Below are positions 16,238 to 25,324 of a stretch of DNA of 64,000 bases, piece after piece. The notes beneath the pieces were generated by a model that saw only the letters and a program-made list of their open reading frames with translations, had not been told where the DNA came from and searched no databases. The number at the start of each line of letters is the position of its first letter. The stretch's first letter is position 1. The DNA is from Flavobacterium cellulosilyticum (GTDB taxonomy: Bacteria; Bacteroidota; Bacteroidia; Flavobacteriales; Flavobacteriaceae), in contig NZ_SMFK01000005.1 in NCBI RefSeq assembly GCF_004349355.1, forward strand, positions 124,001 through 188,000, read 5' to 3'. The position numbers and the translations under genes were made by a program.

Positions 16238-16492
16238 ATGACAACAATAACCTTTAAAATAGACAAACGCACTAAAGCTGGAAAAGCATTTTTGGCTATG
16301 ACAGAAGCTTTTTTGCAAAATGTTGAGGGGATTGAGATTATTGAAAATGTAGGTACTTGCGATAGTGTAAATGAAGATCAAAGTTCCTATAATCCTGATT
16401 TTGTGGCAGAAATATTAAATCGTTCAAAAAATTTAGATAAAAAAAAACTAACCCGATTAAATCCAGACGATGTATGGGGAAGTATATTGTAG
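16238..16492 (+). CDS. antitoxin of a YoeB-type toxin-antitoxin pair
   Basis: 84 aa from MTTITFKIDKRT; an upstream in-frame TTG would sit inside the promoter. The N-terminus is beta-like (TTITFKIDKRTKAGKAFLAM) and the C-terminus is polar and probably unstructured, wrapping the toxin (NPDFVAEILNRSKNLDKKKLTRLNPDDVWGSIL). It overlaps the toxin start by 19 nt, the usual coupling for type II modules. Antitoxin role is inferred from size, order and overlap; the family is not named with confidence. Confidence 0.8.
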   Translation: MTTITFKIDKRTKAGKAFLAMTEAFLQNVEGIEIIENVGTCDSVNEDQSSYNPDFVAEILNRSKNLDKKKLTRLNPDDVWGSIL

Positions 16493-16755
16493 CATTTGAA
16501 CCTAAAGCCCAAAAAGAGATTAAAGAACATTATAAGTCAGGAAATCAAACGAATATTAAAAGGATTGCCAAGATTTTGATAGAATTATCCGAAACTCCTT
16601 TTGTAGGAATAGGAAAACCTGAAGCATTAAAACACCAACTTTCGGGGTTTTGGTCTAGAGAAATTAATAAAAAAGACAGACTCATATATAAAGTAGAAGA
16701 AGATATAGTAACTGTATTTGTCATTGCTGCAATGGGGCATTATTCTGATAAATAA
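16474..16755 (+). CDS. YoeB/Txe-family toxin (mRNA interferase)
   Basis: 93 aa RelE-superfamily toxin. The characteristic block GKPEALKHQLSGFWSREINKKDRLIYKVEEDIV (about 49-81) matches YoeB/Txe toxins, which cleave mRNA at the ribosome. The usual C-terminal ending (RYHY) appears here as AAMGHYSDK, so the terminal His-Tyr is kept. It overlaps the antitoxin and ends 3 nt before lpxK, so the essential lpxK is probably read from the same transcript. Confidence 0.93.
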   Translation: MGKYIVAFEPKAQKEIKEHYKSGNQTNIKRIAKILIELSETPFVGIGKPEALKHQLSGFWSREINKKDRLIYKVEEDIVTVFVIAAMGHYSDK

Positions 16756-16758
16756 TTT

Positions 16759-17784
16759 ATGAATTTACTTCGAAAAATACTTTTTCCCTTTGCTATTCTC
16801 TATGGTTTCATTACTAGTATTCGAAATTTTCTTTTTGATATTGGCATAGTAAAATCGTATGCTTTTGATATTCCTATTATAGCTGTTGGTAATCTCAGTG
16901 TGGGCGGAACTGGAAAAACGCCTCAAATAGAATATTTAATTCGGTTGCTTTCGCCAACATACAAAGTGGCTACTTTAAGTCGCGGTTACAAAAGAAAATC
17001 CGAAGGTTTTGTTTTGGCTGATGCCACTTCTAATGCTGAAATTCTGGGTGACGAACCTTTTCAATTTTATACAAAATTTAAAAACATTCATGTTGCTGTT
17101 GATGCCAATAGAAAAAACGGAATTGTACAATTACTTTCACAAAATGACAAACCAACTGTTGTTTTGCTTGACGATGCTTTTCAGCATCGGAAAGTAAAAG
17201 CAGGCTTTTATATTTTGTTGACTTCTTACGGAGATTTATATTCGGATGATTTTATATTACCAACTGGAAATTTAAGAGAAAGTAGGAGTGGAGCAAAAAG
17301 AGCTAATTTAGTTATTGTTACTAAATGTCCTGCAGTACTTTCAATTGAAGAACAAACTCAAATTAAATCAAAACTCAAATTAGAATCCAATCAAGAATTG
17401 TATTTTACCTATATAGAATATGATGAATGTATTTATTCCGAAGACAAAACTATGAAAGTTAGTGAAATAAAGGATGTTAATAAACTACTTTTGGCTGGTA
17501 TCGCAAAACCAGATCCTTTTTTTAGCTATTTACAGCATAAAAATGATGAATGTTTGACATTTGAAGATCATCATCATTTTGAAGAAAAAGATATAGTAGC
17601 AATCAAAAACAAATCACAAAACAAGATTATCATTACCACCGAAAAAGATTTCGTGAGATTGAAAGGAAGAATTGCAAATAGCCAACTTTTTTATTTACCA
17701 ATTCGAAGTTCATTTTTAAATGGAGAAGATAATTTTAATAAAACCATTTTAAATTATGTGGGAACAAGTACAAGAAACTGTTAA
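16759..17784 (+). CDS. lpxK: tetraacyldisaccharide 4'-kinase LpxK
   Basis: 341 aa inner-membrane enzyme that adds the 4'-phosphate to lipid A precursor. N-terminal hydrophobic helix (LRKILFPFAILYGFITSI), P-loop GNLSVGGTGKTP (44-55), then LSRGYKRKSEGF, LGDEPFQF, LLDDAFQHRKV and DDFILPTGNLRES, all family blocks. It follows the toxin gene by 3 nt and overlaps the next gene by 29 nt. Identity is certain. Confidence 0.98.
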   Translation: MNLLRKILFPFAILYGFITSIRNFLFDIGIVKSYAFDIPIIAVGNLSVGGTGKTPQIEYLIRLLSPTYKVATLSRGYKRKSEGFVLADATSNAEILGDEPFQFYTKFKNIHVAVDANRKNGIVQLLSQNDKPTVVLLDDAFQHRKVKAGFYILLTSYGDLYSDDFILPTGNLRESRSGAKRANLVIVTKCPAVLSIEEQTQIKSKLKLESNQELYFTYIEYDECIYSEDKTMKVSEIKDVNKLLLAGIAKPDPFFSYLQHKNDECLTFEDHHHFEEKDIVAIKNKSQNKIIITTEKDFVRLKGRIANSQLFYLPIRSSFLNGEDNFNKTILNYVGTSTRNC

Positions 17785-18568
17785 TTATATTAAAGAGAAA
17801 ACAAATTTCACGCCGGAATATGGAATAATTCTGGGTTCAGGATTAGGTAGTTTTACTGATGAAATTCAGATAGAATATACATTGCCTTATTCAGAAATTC
17901 CAAATTTTCCTGTTTCAACGGTTCAAGGTCATAAAGGAGCTTTAGTTTTTGGAACTATTGGCACTAAAAAAGTAGTAGCTATGCAAGGTCGTTTTCATTT
18001 CTATGAAGGCTATTCTATGAAAGAAGTTACCTTTCCAGTTCGAGTTATGAAATATATTGGTGTCGATAAATTAGTAGTTTCTAATGCTTCAGGAGGAGTG
18101 AATAGCGACTATGAGGTGGGTTCGATTGTGATTTTGAACGACCATATCAACATGATGCCAGAACATCCTTTGCGAGGTATGAATGATGATCGTTTTGGCC
18201 CACGATTTGTGAATATGAGTGAGCCTTACTCGCGGAAAATGATTGAAAAAGCGAAAGAATTAGCCTTAAACCTCAATATTAAAGTGCAGGATGGTATTTA
18301 TCTAGGTCTTCAAGGGCCAACATTTGAAACGCTTGCCGAATATAAAATGGTAAAAAAGATTGGTGCTGATTGTGTGGGTATGTCAACTGTTCCAGAAGTA
18401 ATTGTAGCCCGTCACATGAAGTTGGAAACATTTGGATTATCTGTAATTACGGATATGGGTGACGAAAATAGTATTGAATCTATTTCTCATGATGAAGTTT
18501 TAGAAGCGGCAAAAAAAGCAGAACCTAATGTACGTCTTTTAATCAAGGAATTGATATTGAATTACTAA
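17756..18568 (+). CDS. punA: purine nucleoside phosphorylase
   Basis: 270 aa, trimeric PNP class (inosine/guanosine type). Blocks: GIILGSGLGSF (phosphate loop), VQGHKGALVFG, MQGRFHFYEGY, VSNASGGVN, GLQGPTFETLAEYKMVKKIGADCVGMSTVPEVIVARH and TDMG. It cleaves purine nucleosides with phosphate in salvage. The start codon lies inside the end of lpxK (29-nt overlap), so translation is coupled. Its stop overlaps the stop of the convergent histidine kinase gene by 4 nt. Confidence 0.97.
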   Translation: MWEQVQETVNYIKEKTNFTPEYGIILGSGLGSFTDEIQIEYTLPYSEIPNFPVSTVQGHKGALVFGTIGTKKVVAMQGRFHFYEGYSMKEVTFPVRVMKYIGVDKLVVSNASGGVNSDYEVGSIVILNDHINMMPEHPLRGMNDDRFGPRFVNMSEPYSRKMIEKAKELALNLNIKVQDGIYLGLQGPTFETLAEYKMVKKIGADCVGMSTVPEVIVARHMKLETFGLSVITDMGDENSIESISHDEVLEAAKKAEPNVRLLIKELILNY

Positions 18569-20739
18569 ATGTGTTTTGATATAATAGAGTAAAACTCTTC
18601 AGGAACAAAAGGTTTTGTAATAACATCATTCATACCATAAGATAAAAGATTCTTTCTGTTTTCATTCAAGGATATAGCTGTAAGTGCAATAATAGGTGTT
18701 ATTTTATCAAATTCACGTATTTTTTCTGCTGCAATTGTTCCATTTATTCCTGGTAAATGGATATCCATTAATATCATATCGTATTTGTAGTTTTTTGCAA
18801 TTTCTATAGCTTCTTCGCCATTGTCAACAATTTCACAGATTACTCCTTTGTTTTCAAGCATTTTTTTAGAAACCATTTGATTAATTTTGTTGTCCTCAAC
18901 GACTAATATATTTTTAGTATTTAATACAGAATCTTTTGTATGACTATTATTTTCTTCAATTATCAATGGTTTTTCAGAAACTTTAAATGGCAATTGAAAT
19001 GAAAAAGAAGAACCTATACCAACTGTGCTTTCAAGTTTTATTCGGCCTCCTAAAATTCCAACTAATTTTTTAACGATAGTCAATCCTAAACCAGTTCCAC
19101 CATATTTTCTATTTATTCCAACAGATCCTTGTGAAAAACTATCAAAAATTGTTTCTAATTTATCTTCGGGTATTCCAATACCTGTATCTGTTACTTCAAA
19201 ATAAAGGTTAGCTTTTTTATCCTCTAGTGATATAAGTTTTGTTATTACCATTACGCTTCCATTATGAGTAAATTTCAACGCATTATTGATTAAATTCAAA
19301 AATATTTGGGATATTTTTGTTGGATCACCAATTAAGTAATCAGGAATTTCCGAATCTATTTCAAAGCTAAATGCATTATTATTTTCAGTAGCTAATTCCT
19401 TCAGAGAGTTTTGTATTTTTGCTAATAATTCTTTGATATTGAAGGGGATTTTTTCAATTTGAGCTTTATTGGAGTCAATTTTATTAATTTCTAGAATGTC
19501 ATTAATAAAGTTGGTTAGATACGTACCGGAAAATTGCAACGATTCTAAATAGTGCATTTGGGATTTCTTAGGTTTTTCTTCTAATAGCAAATGAGCAATA
19601 CCATTTATTGCATTCAAAGGTGTTCGAAGTTCGTGGCTCACAGTGGAAAGAAATTCAGATCTTGCATTAGAAGCCTTTATAGCTTTGTCTTTTGCAATAA
19701 TCAATTCCTTGTTTTTTTCTTCTAATAATAAATTAGATTGTTTTCTAATAATATTGTTTTTGTATAAAGCGAGACTTAATAATGATAAAATAGAAATTAA
19801 AGCAATAGCAAGAATACTGATTAGTTTAGAAAATTTATTATTCTTTTCTTTTTGAATGTTTTCTTTTTTTAAGATTTCAAGTTCTTTTGCTCTTTCTAAT
19901 TCTTTAAAATTTTCATACTCATCAATGCCTAATCTTTCATTATCTAATATTGAAATGCTCTCTTTTAAAATATTATATTGTTTCAGATTGAAATAGGCAT
20001 TACTCTTATCAAGTATCTTTTCATATACGACGCTTAATGCTAATAAAATATCAGATTTTTGTTCTAAATTATTATTTATAGAATTTAGGTCTAATGCTTT
20101 TTTGAAATAATTTAAAGCTAAATTGTTTCTGTTTTCATCCATTTCAATTTTTCCTATTTGATATAAAGCTTCCGCTTTTATATCTAAAAGAAATGGGGTG
20201 TCTGGTTTTGCTATTATTATATTAAAAACGGATATTGCAGCTGTGAAGTTTCCATTATTTTTATAAATAATTCCTTTTTCTATATTTATAAGATCAATTA
20301 TGGATTTGTTTTTTAATTTTTCACTAATAGTTAAAGCCTGATTAAAACTTATTTCAGCATTTTGAAAACTTTTCTTTTTCATATAACACTTACCAATATA
20401 GTAGAATGAATTTGCTTGTAGTAAATTTCTTTTTTGCGTTTGATTTATCAACAAACTTTTATTAAATGCTTTTATAGCATCATCATATTTTTTTACGTCG
20501 AAATAAAGTTTTGCTAAATAATAAGTTTGGATTTTTTGATCTTCGGGTAAGTTATTTGCTATCGAATAACTGATCGCTTTTTGAGTATAATAAAGTGCTC
20601 TACCGTATTTACTCTCCTTAATATTAGTGTCTCTTAAACGGGAAAAATAGGTAATACTATCTATTTTCTCGTTCGGAATTTGTTTTTGAGAAAATAAATG
20701 TGTAGTGAATAAAATTAAAAATAATAAATAATACTTCAT
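18565..20739 (-). CDS. TPR-containing hybrid sensor histidine kinase/response regulator
   Basis: 724 aa. Signal peptide (residues 1-18), TPR-like repeats (about 45-260: ALYYTQKAISY, AIKAFNKSLLIN, AEISFNQALTIS, ALNYFKKALDLN), a transmembrane helix at about 300-320, a short coiled coil, HisKA with SHELRTPLNAI (His near 368), HATPase with NALKFT, GIGIP and GGTGLGLTI, then a receiver domain with LMDIHLPG (Asp near 658). There is no DNA-binding output, so phosphate must pass to another protein not encoded nearby. Cleaved N-terminus implies periplasmic TPRs. It converges on punA with overlapping stop codons. Confidence 0.95.
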   Translation of the reverse strand: MKYYLLFLILFTTHLFSQKQIPNEKIDSITYFSRLRDTNIKESKYGRALYYTQKAISYSIANNLPEDQKIQTYYLAKLYFDVKKYDDAIKAFNKSLLINQTQKRNLLQANSFYYIGKCYMKKKSFQNAEISFNQALTISEKLKNKSIIDLINIEKGIIYKNNGNFTAAISVFNIIIAKPDTPFLLDIKAEALYQIGKIEMDENRNNLALNYFKKALDLNSINNNLEQKSDILLALSVVYEKILDKSNAYFNLKQYNILKESISILDNERLGIDEYENFKELERAKELEILKKENIQKEKNNKFSKLISILAIALISILSLLSLALYKNNIIRKQSNLLLEEKNKELIIAKDKAIKASNARSEFLSTVSHELRTPLNAINGIAHLLLEEKPKKSQMHYLESLQFSGTYLTNFINDILEINKIDSNKAQIEKIPFNIKELLAKIQNSLKELATENNNAFSFEIDSEIPDYLIGDPTKISQIFLNLINNALKFTHNGSVMVITKLISLEDKKANLYFEVTDTGIGIPEDKLETIFDSFSQGSVGINRKYGGTGLGLTIVKKLVGILGGRIKLESTVGIGSSFSFQLPFKVSEKPLIIEENNSHTKDSVLNTKNILVVEDNKINQMVSKKMLENKGVICEIVDNGEEAIEIAKNYKYDMILMDIHLPGINGTIAAEKIREFDKITPIIALTAISLNENRKNLLSYGMNDVITKPFVPEEFYSIISKHI

Positions 20740-20788
20740 TAAGAATCTTTATTGGAATTTAACAAAAATAGTAATAATAAATTTACTT

Positions 20789-21778
20789 TTAATTAGTAAA
20801 AACGATTAAATCTATAATTCTTGAAGAATAACCTATTTCATTATCATACCAACCAACCACTTTTACCATTTTATCAATTACGGAGGTGAGTTGAGCATCA
20901 AATAGACAGGAATGGGTATTGCCAATAATATCAACGGAAACAATTGGGTCTTTAGTATAATCCAAAATTCCTTTTAAATTAGTTTGTGAGGCAATCTTAA
21001 AAGCGGTGTTAATTTCTTCTATCGTTACCGCTCGTTTTACGTTGAAAGTAATATCAGTCAATGATCCATCAGGAACTGGAACCCGAATTCCGCAACCTCC
21101 AATTTTACCTTCAAACTCAGGGAAAATTTTAGTTAATGCTTTAGCTGCTCCAGTTGTGGTTGGAACAATAGACTGACTAGCTCCACGAGCTCTGCGCAAA
21201 TCCTTATGTGGTTGATCGTGTAGGCTTTGATCTGTTGTATAAGAATGAATTGTAGTTATGTATGCTTGTTCAATTCCGCAAAGTTCATTAATGATTTTTA
21301 TCATTGGAGCCGCATTATTTGTAGTACAACTTGCATTTGAAATAATGGTTTCAGATCCGTCAAGTATGTCTTGGTTTACTCCTAAAACTACTGTTTTAAT
21401 TTCGTCTACTTCAGATGGGGCGGAGAGAATTACTTTTTTGGCTCCAGCTACAATATGTGCATTTATTTCCTCGAAAGTTCTGTATTTTCCAGTCGACTCC
21501 ACAACAACATCAATATTGATAGATTTCCAGTCTAAGTTAGCAATTCTTTTTTCATGGAAAAATAGATAATGTATATTGTCAATAATTATTCCTTTTTCAT
21601 CATGAGAAACTACGGATGGCAAAACACCGTGAATACTGTCGTATTTAACCAAATGTGCCATTGTTTCAGTGTCTGCAATGTCATTTATCGCAACAACTTC
21701 AATAGTAGGATGATTTAAAAGTAATCGAAATAAATTTCGTCCAATACGTCCAAAACCATTTATAGCAATTCTTGTCAT
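20789..21778 (-). CDS. gap: glyceraldehyde-3-phosphate dehydrogenase, type I
   Basis: 329 aa. NAD fold NGFGRIGRN (8-16), active-site SNASCTTN with Cys151, TGAAKAL, FRVPV-equivalent IRVPVPDGSLTD and WYDNEIGYS. Catalyses the phosphorylating oxidation of glyceraldehyde-3-phosphate in glycolysis. The N-terminal IND block suggests NAD preference. It is a single gene; a 60-nt string of AGTCTAA-type repeats separates it from lipA. A GapN-like non-phosphorylating enzyme at 43371 offers a parallel route. Confidence 0.97.
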   Translation of the reverse strand: MTRIAINGFGRIGRNLFRLLLNHPTIEVVAINDIADTETMAHLVKYDSIHGVLPSVVSHDEKGIIIDNIHYLFFHEKRIANLDWKSINIDVVVESTGKYRTFEEINAHIVAGAKKVILSAPSEVDEIKTVVLGVNQDILDGSETIISNASCTTNNAAPMIKIINELCGIEQAYITTIHSYTTDQSLHDQPHKDLRRARGASQSIVPTTTGAAKALTKIFPEFEGKIGGCGIRVPVPDGSLTDITFNVKRAVTIEEINTAFKIASQTNLKGILDYTKDPIVSVDIIGNTHSCLFDAQLTSVIDKMVKVVGWYDNEIGYSSRIIDLIVFTN

Positions 21779-21780
21779 AA

Positions 21781-21830
21781 GTGTTAAAGTCTAAAGTCTA
21801 AAGTCTTAAAGTCAAGTCTTTCGACTTTAT
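21781..21830. repeat. short AGTCTAA/AAGTC tandem repeats
   Basis: Heptamer-phased copies of AAGTCTA followed by a loose inverted AGTC...GACTT pair. Lies between gap and lipA; the hairpin part (AAGTC...GACTTTATGACATTCGAC) could slow transcription but is not a clear terminator. Confidence 0.45.
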
Positions 21831-21839
21831 GACATTCGA

Positions 21840-22739
21840 CTATAATATATGCTTTTGCGCTTTATAGGAGGATCGAACTAGTGGTCCGCTTTCTACATGG
21901 CGGAATCCTAATTCTAATCCAAAAGCTTCGTATTTAGCGAATTGTTCTGGTGTGATAAATTCTTTTACAGGTAAATGTTTTTTACTAGGTTGTAAATATT
22001 GACCAATAGTCACAATGTCAACATCGGCATTACGTAAATCCTGCATTGTTTGCAAAACCTCTTCTTCCAATTCACCAAGACCCAACATAATTCCAGATTT
22101 AGTTCTTTTAATGCCTTTTTCCTTTAGGTATTTCAAGACTTCCAAACTTCTATCGTACTTCGCTTGGATACGTACTTCACGGGTCAATCGACGAACAGTT
22201 TCCACATTATGGGAAACCACTTCTGGATTGGCTTCAACTATTCGGTCAATGTTTCTTTCGATTCCTTGAAAATCTGGAATAAGCGTTTCAAGAGTTGTAT
22301 TTGGATTCATTCTTCGAATTGCTTTTACAGTTTCAATCCAAATAATAGAACCTCCATCTTTCAAATCATCTCTATCCACGCTCGTGATAACAGCATGTTT
22401 GATGTTCATTATTTTAATAGAACGCGCTACTTTTTCAGGTTCATCCCAATCTACAGTTTCAGGTCTTCCGGTTTTTACACCGCAAAATCCACAAGAACGG
22501 GTACAGATATTTCCTAATATCATAAAGGTCGCTGTCCCTTCACCCCAACATTCACCCATATTTGGGCAACTTCCTGAAGTGCAAATCGTGTTTAATTTGT
22601 ATTTATCAACTAAACCTCGAAGTTCGGTATATTTTTTACCGATTGGGAGTTTTACTCTCAACCATTTTGGTTTAGCTACGCTCTGTTCGGCTTTACCTCG
22701 GGTTCCAACGGGTAATGTATTTTCTAAAACAGTTTCCAT
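21840..22739 (-). CDS. lipA: lipoyl synthase LipA
   Basis: 299 aa radical SAM enzyme inserting two sulfurs into octanoylated carrier domains. The auxiliary cluster is [12 protein letters not shown] (Cys53, 58, 64) and the SAM cluster is CTRSCGFC (Cys79, 83, 86). The C-terminal [11 protein letters not shown] provides the conserved Ser ligand. All family blocks are present. A TATATTTG -7 element lies at 22759-22766, 19 nt before the ATG. Confidence 0.99.
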   Translation of the reverse strand: METVLENTLPVGTRGKAEQSVAKPKWLRVKLPIGKKYTELRGLVDKYKLNTICTSGSCPNMGECWGEGTATFMILGNICTRSCGFCGVKTGRPETVDWDEPEKVARSIKIMNIKHAVITSVDRDDLKDGGSIIWIETVKAIRRMNPNTTLETLIPDFQGIERNIDRIVEANPEVVSHNVETVRRLTREVRIQAKYDRSLEVLKYLKEKGIKRTKSGIMLGLGELEEEVLQTMQDLRNADVDIVTIGQYLQPSKKHLPVKEFITPEQFAKYEAFGLELGFRHVESGPLVRSSYKAQKHIL

Positions 22740-22758
22740 AAAGTAATTTTTGAAAGTG

Positions 22759-22766
22759 CAAATATA
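22759..22766 (-). promoter_or_regulatory. -7 element of lipA
   Basis: TATATTTG on the minus strand, fitting TAnnTTTG. No matching -33 TTTG at 19-21 nt. Confidence 0.45.
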
Positions 22767-22934
22767 GTGAAAGTTGATTTAGGAAAAGGAGTTTCCCAGT
22801 TTAGATTTTTGAGTATCCAATTTCAATTTTGTGATATAATGTCAATATTATGGGGCAAAAAATTCAATTTAGTTTCGTGTTCAAAATTGTGAATATCTAT
22901 TTTAAGAATGATGCTATATATTATTTCTAAAATC

Positions 22935-22942
22935 TATCTTTG
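22935..22942 (+). promoter_or_regulatory. -7 element of the DUF4494 gene
   Basis: TATCTTTG fits TAnnTTTG, 18 nt before the ATG. The -33 box is not recognisable. Confidence 0.45.
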
Positions 22943-22960
22943 ACATCCTAAAAAAAAAAT

Positions 22961-23518
22961 ATGAGCTCAATGTGGTACGAATGCAAAGTAAAATATAGAA
23001 AAACAGATGATACTGGAGTACAGAAAGTTACAACCGAACCGTATTTGGTTGATGCAATGTCTTATACAGAAGCTGAATCGAGAATTAATGAAGAAATGGC
23101 TGCCTATATCAGTGAAGAATTTAAAATAACAAATATAAAAGTGGCCAATTACGCTGAAATTCACCCATTCGAAAATTCAGATCGATGGTTTAAATCCAGA
23201 GTTTCCTTATTGGCATATGACGAAGAAAGTGGCAAAGAACGCAAAACAAATATGTATGTTTTATTGCAAGCCAATGATGTAAAAGAAGCTTTTGATAATA
23301 CAGTTAGAGTAATGACTGGTACTATGGGAGACTACACTATCCCAGCTATTTCAGAATCACCTATAATGGATGTTTTTCCTTATTTTTCTGGCGAAGAAGG
23401 AGATTTAGAACAAATGGAAAAGTTTAATGCCATCAAAGCTTCTAAGCCTGAAAGTGGCGCTGTAGCTGTTGAAGATGAAATGGAATTTGATGCTGAAATT
23501 GTATCCGAAAGTTATTAA
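22961..23518 (+). CDS. DUF4494 domain protein
   Basis: 185 aa soluble protein. WYECKVKYRKTDDTGVQKVTTEPYLVDAMSYTEAESRI at the N-terminus, WFKSRVSLLAYDEESGKERKT in the middle and PIMDVFPYF near 145 are typical of DUF4494, a Bacteroidota family of unknown function that is often encoded near core metabolic genes. The acidic tail (VEDEMEFDAEI) is variable. No partner gene is linked: own promoter and terminator. Confidence 0.9.
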   Translation: MSSMWYECKVKYRKTDDTGVQKVTTEPYLVDAMSYTEAESRINEEMAAYISEEFKITNIKVANYAEIHPFENSDRWFKSRVSLLAYDEESGKERKTNMYVLLQANDVKEAFDNTVRVMTGTMGDYTIPAISESPIMDVFPYFSGEEGDLEQMEKFNAIKASKPESGAVAVEDEMEFDAEIVSESY

Positions 23519-23543
23519 ATTCGGTTCTAAAATATTAATAAAC

Positions 23544-23566
23544 AAGAGGCTTTTGCCTCTTTTTTA
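23544..23566 (+). terminator. terminator of the DUF4494 gene
   Basis: AAGAGGC / GCCTCTT stem with a 4-nt T loop, followed by a T-run, 25 nt after the stop. Confidence 0.88.
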
Positions 23567-23643
23567 TTAGGGTTATATCTGAGTAAATTAAGTGCTGCAG
23601 CTGTATTGATGAAACAATGACCTTAAACAACAGTTTTTAACTT

Positions 23644-24372
23644 TTATAAATAGAGCTGCACCATTTTTCGCCAATATCTACATTTATGAGCTTCCCCGTC
23701 CCATTCAATTATTTGATGGGAAATTCCTTTTTCATTTAAAATTCCTGATAGTTCGTAATTACTGTCCAAAAATTGATCCTCTTTACCAATAGCTAGAATA
23801 ATGTCCATTTTATCCAACTGATGTATTAAAAAATCGTCTTCCATGTTTTTTAAATATTGATTGGGCATATTAAAATAAACAAAATCATTATGATAGCCAC
23901 TTAATAAATCTTGAAAATATCCTTTAGATTTTGTAAGGTCATAACGACCACTCATTCCGACGACTTTGCAAAATAAATGAGGATGACGCATTGCTACATT
24001 TACAGCATGGTAGGCACCTAGACTACAACCTGCAGAAATAATATTTGGGTTTGGGTTGATTGTATTTGCTAGAGGTAATACTTCTTTAAGTACATATTTC
24101 TCGTATTGAATATGCCTATAAATTCTATAATCTGGATGTTGAAAACTATTATAAAATGATTCTAAATCTACACTGTCTACGCAAAATAACTGTAATTCAC
24201 CATTTGTAATTTTAGGTTCTAAAGCGTCAATGATTTTCCAGTTTTCATAATCATAAAAGCGCCCCATGCGTGGAGGAAAAAATAAAACTTTTGTACCTGT
24301 ATGACCAAAGACAAGGAGTTCCATCTCTTTTTCAAGATTTTGACTGTACCATTTGTGATATTCTCGTTTCAT
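23644..24372 (-). CDS. esterase-family alpha/beta hydrolase
   Basis: 242 aa from MKREYHKWYS; an in-frame Met six codons earlier is possible. Features of the esterase D-like group: ELLVFGHTGTKVLFFPPRMGRFYDYEN near the start, the nucleophile elbow AGCSLGAYHA (Ser near 120), IGKEDQFLDSN (likely the acid) and WDGEAHKCRYW with the catalytic His. Cytoplasmic, no signal peptide. It follows the SGNH hydrolase gene by 38 nt on the same strand, so a two-gene unit of ester-cleaving enzymes. Substrate unknown. Confidence 0.82.
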   Translation of the reverse strand: MKREYHKWYSQNLEKEMELLVFGHTGTKVLFFPPRMGRFYDYENWKIIDALEPKITNGELQLFCVDSVDLESFYNSFQHPDYRIYRHIQYEKYVLKEVLPLANTINPNPNIISAGCSLGAYHAVNVAMRHPHLFCKVVGMSGRYDLTKSKGYFQDLLSGYHNDFVYFNMPNQYLKNMEDDFLIHQLDKMDIILAIGKEDQFLDSNYELSGILNEKGISHQIIEWDGEAHKCRYWRKMVQLYL

Positions 24373-24410
24373 GATACTGTTTTTTTTCAAAATTGAAAAA
24401 CACCTTTTTT

Positions 24411-25028
24411 TTATCTTTTTTCCAATGTTTTTTTGGGAAAAATTTCAGGATGTTTTTTTAAATACTTTTCCCATAATTTGTAACCAACTTGGTTTAAATG
24501 CAGACCATCACCGATATAATATTCTTCTTTTGGATTTCCGTTTTGATCTAACATTATATCGTAAATATTTACATAATGGAAATTCAAATCTTTAGACATT
24601 AATTCTTGAATATTTCTATTTGTATAACGGATGCTTCCTGACAAATGTAAACGATTTTTACTCGGTTTTATAGAAATACAAGTGCAAGGAATGTTGCCGT
24701 ATTTTGCTCTAATTTTATATAATATGTTTTCCAAATACATCAGGACTTCTTCCGGGTGTCTTCCTTCTCCAAGATCATTTTCTCCGGCATAAATCACGAT
24801 AGCCTCTATGTCTTTAATGTTTTCAAAAACACGCTCAAAAAACCAAGTACAAGCAGCCAATGTAGACCCTCCAAAACCTAAATTTAGAGGATTATGTTCT
24901 TTGAAAATAGTTGACAATTCATTCCATAAAGTAAATGTAGAACTCCCGTAAAATATCAATTTTGGATTGTATTCTAATGCTGCTATTTCTTTTTCTAATC
25001 GTTCAATATCCTTATGAAACCAAAACAT
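24411..25028 (-). CDS. SGNH/GDSL-family hydrolase
   Basis: 205 aa without a signal peptide. Block I is IFYGSSTFTLW (Ser, about residue 30), block II Gly in NLGFGGSTLA, block III YAGENDLGEG (Asn) and block V DGLHLNQVGYKLW (Asp/His). The variant GSST replaces the classical GDS. Members are esterases or lipases. Likely co-transcribed with the downstream esterase gene. Confidence 0.88.
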   Translation of the reverse strand: MFWFHKDIERLEKEIAALEYNPKLIFYGSSTFTLWNELSTIFKEHNPLNLGFGGSTLAACTWFFERVFENIKDIEAIVIYAGENDLGEGRHPEEVLMYLENILYKIRAKYGNIPCTCISIKPSKNRLHLSGSIRYTNRNIQELMSKDLNFHYVNIYDIMLDQNGNPKEEYYIGDGLHLNQVGYKLWEKYLKKHPEIFPKKTLEKR

Positions 25029-25324
25029 GCCTATTCTCTATTATTAATTAAGGGCTAAATTTATATTTTAAAAAAGATAAAGAACTAGAAAAAGATGGTA
25101 ATATAGTTTTCGTGCCCTATTTAATCTAAAAACACTGTAAGATACGTCAAATTTTCTTAATAATACTATGGATCAAAGAAAAATCAGGTTGTCTGTCTTT
25201 TCGAAAAAAGAGGAATCAATTAATGCTAAGAATATATGCTTAAAAATCGAAGTAAGATGATTCTATTGAGTGAGATTTATATGTAGTTGTATTATAAAAA
25301 TAAGATTTTCTGTACTTTTAACTA

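Noticed and set aside
21258..21569. Open frame antisense to gap
   Set aside because: It lies fully within the well-supported gap coding region on the other strand and has no domain or plausible start.
22164..22517. Open frame antisense to lipA
   Set aside because: Mirror of the lipA coding sequence; Phe/Ser/Ile-rich composition with no motif.
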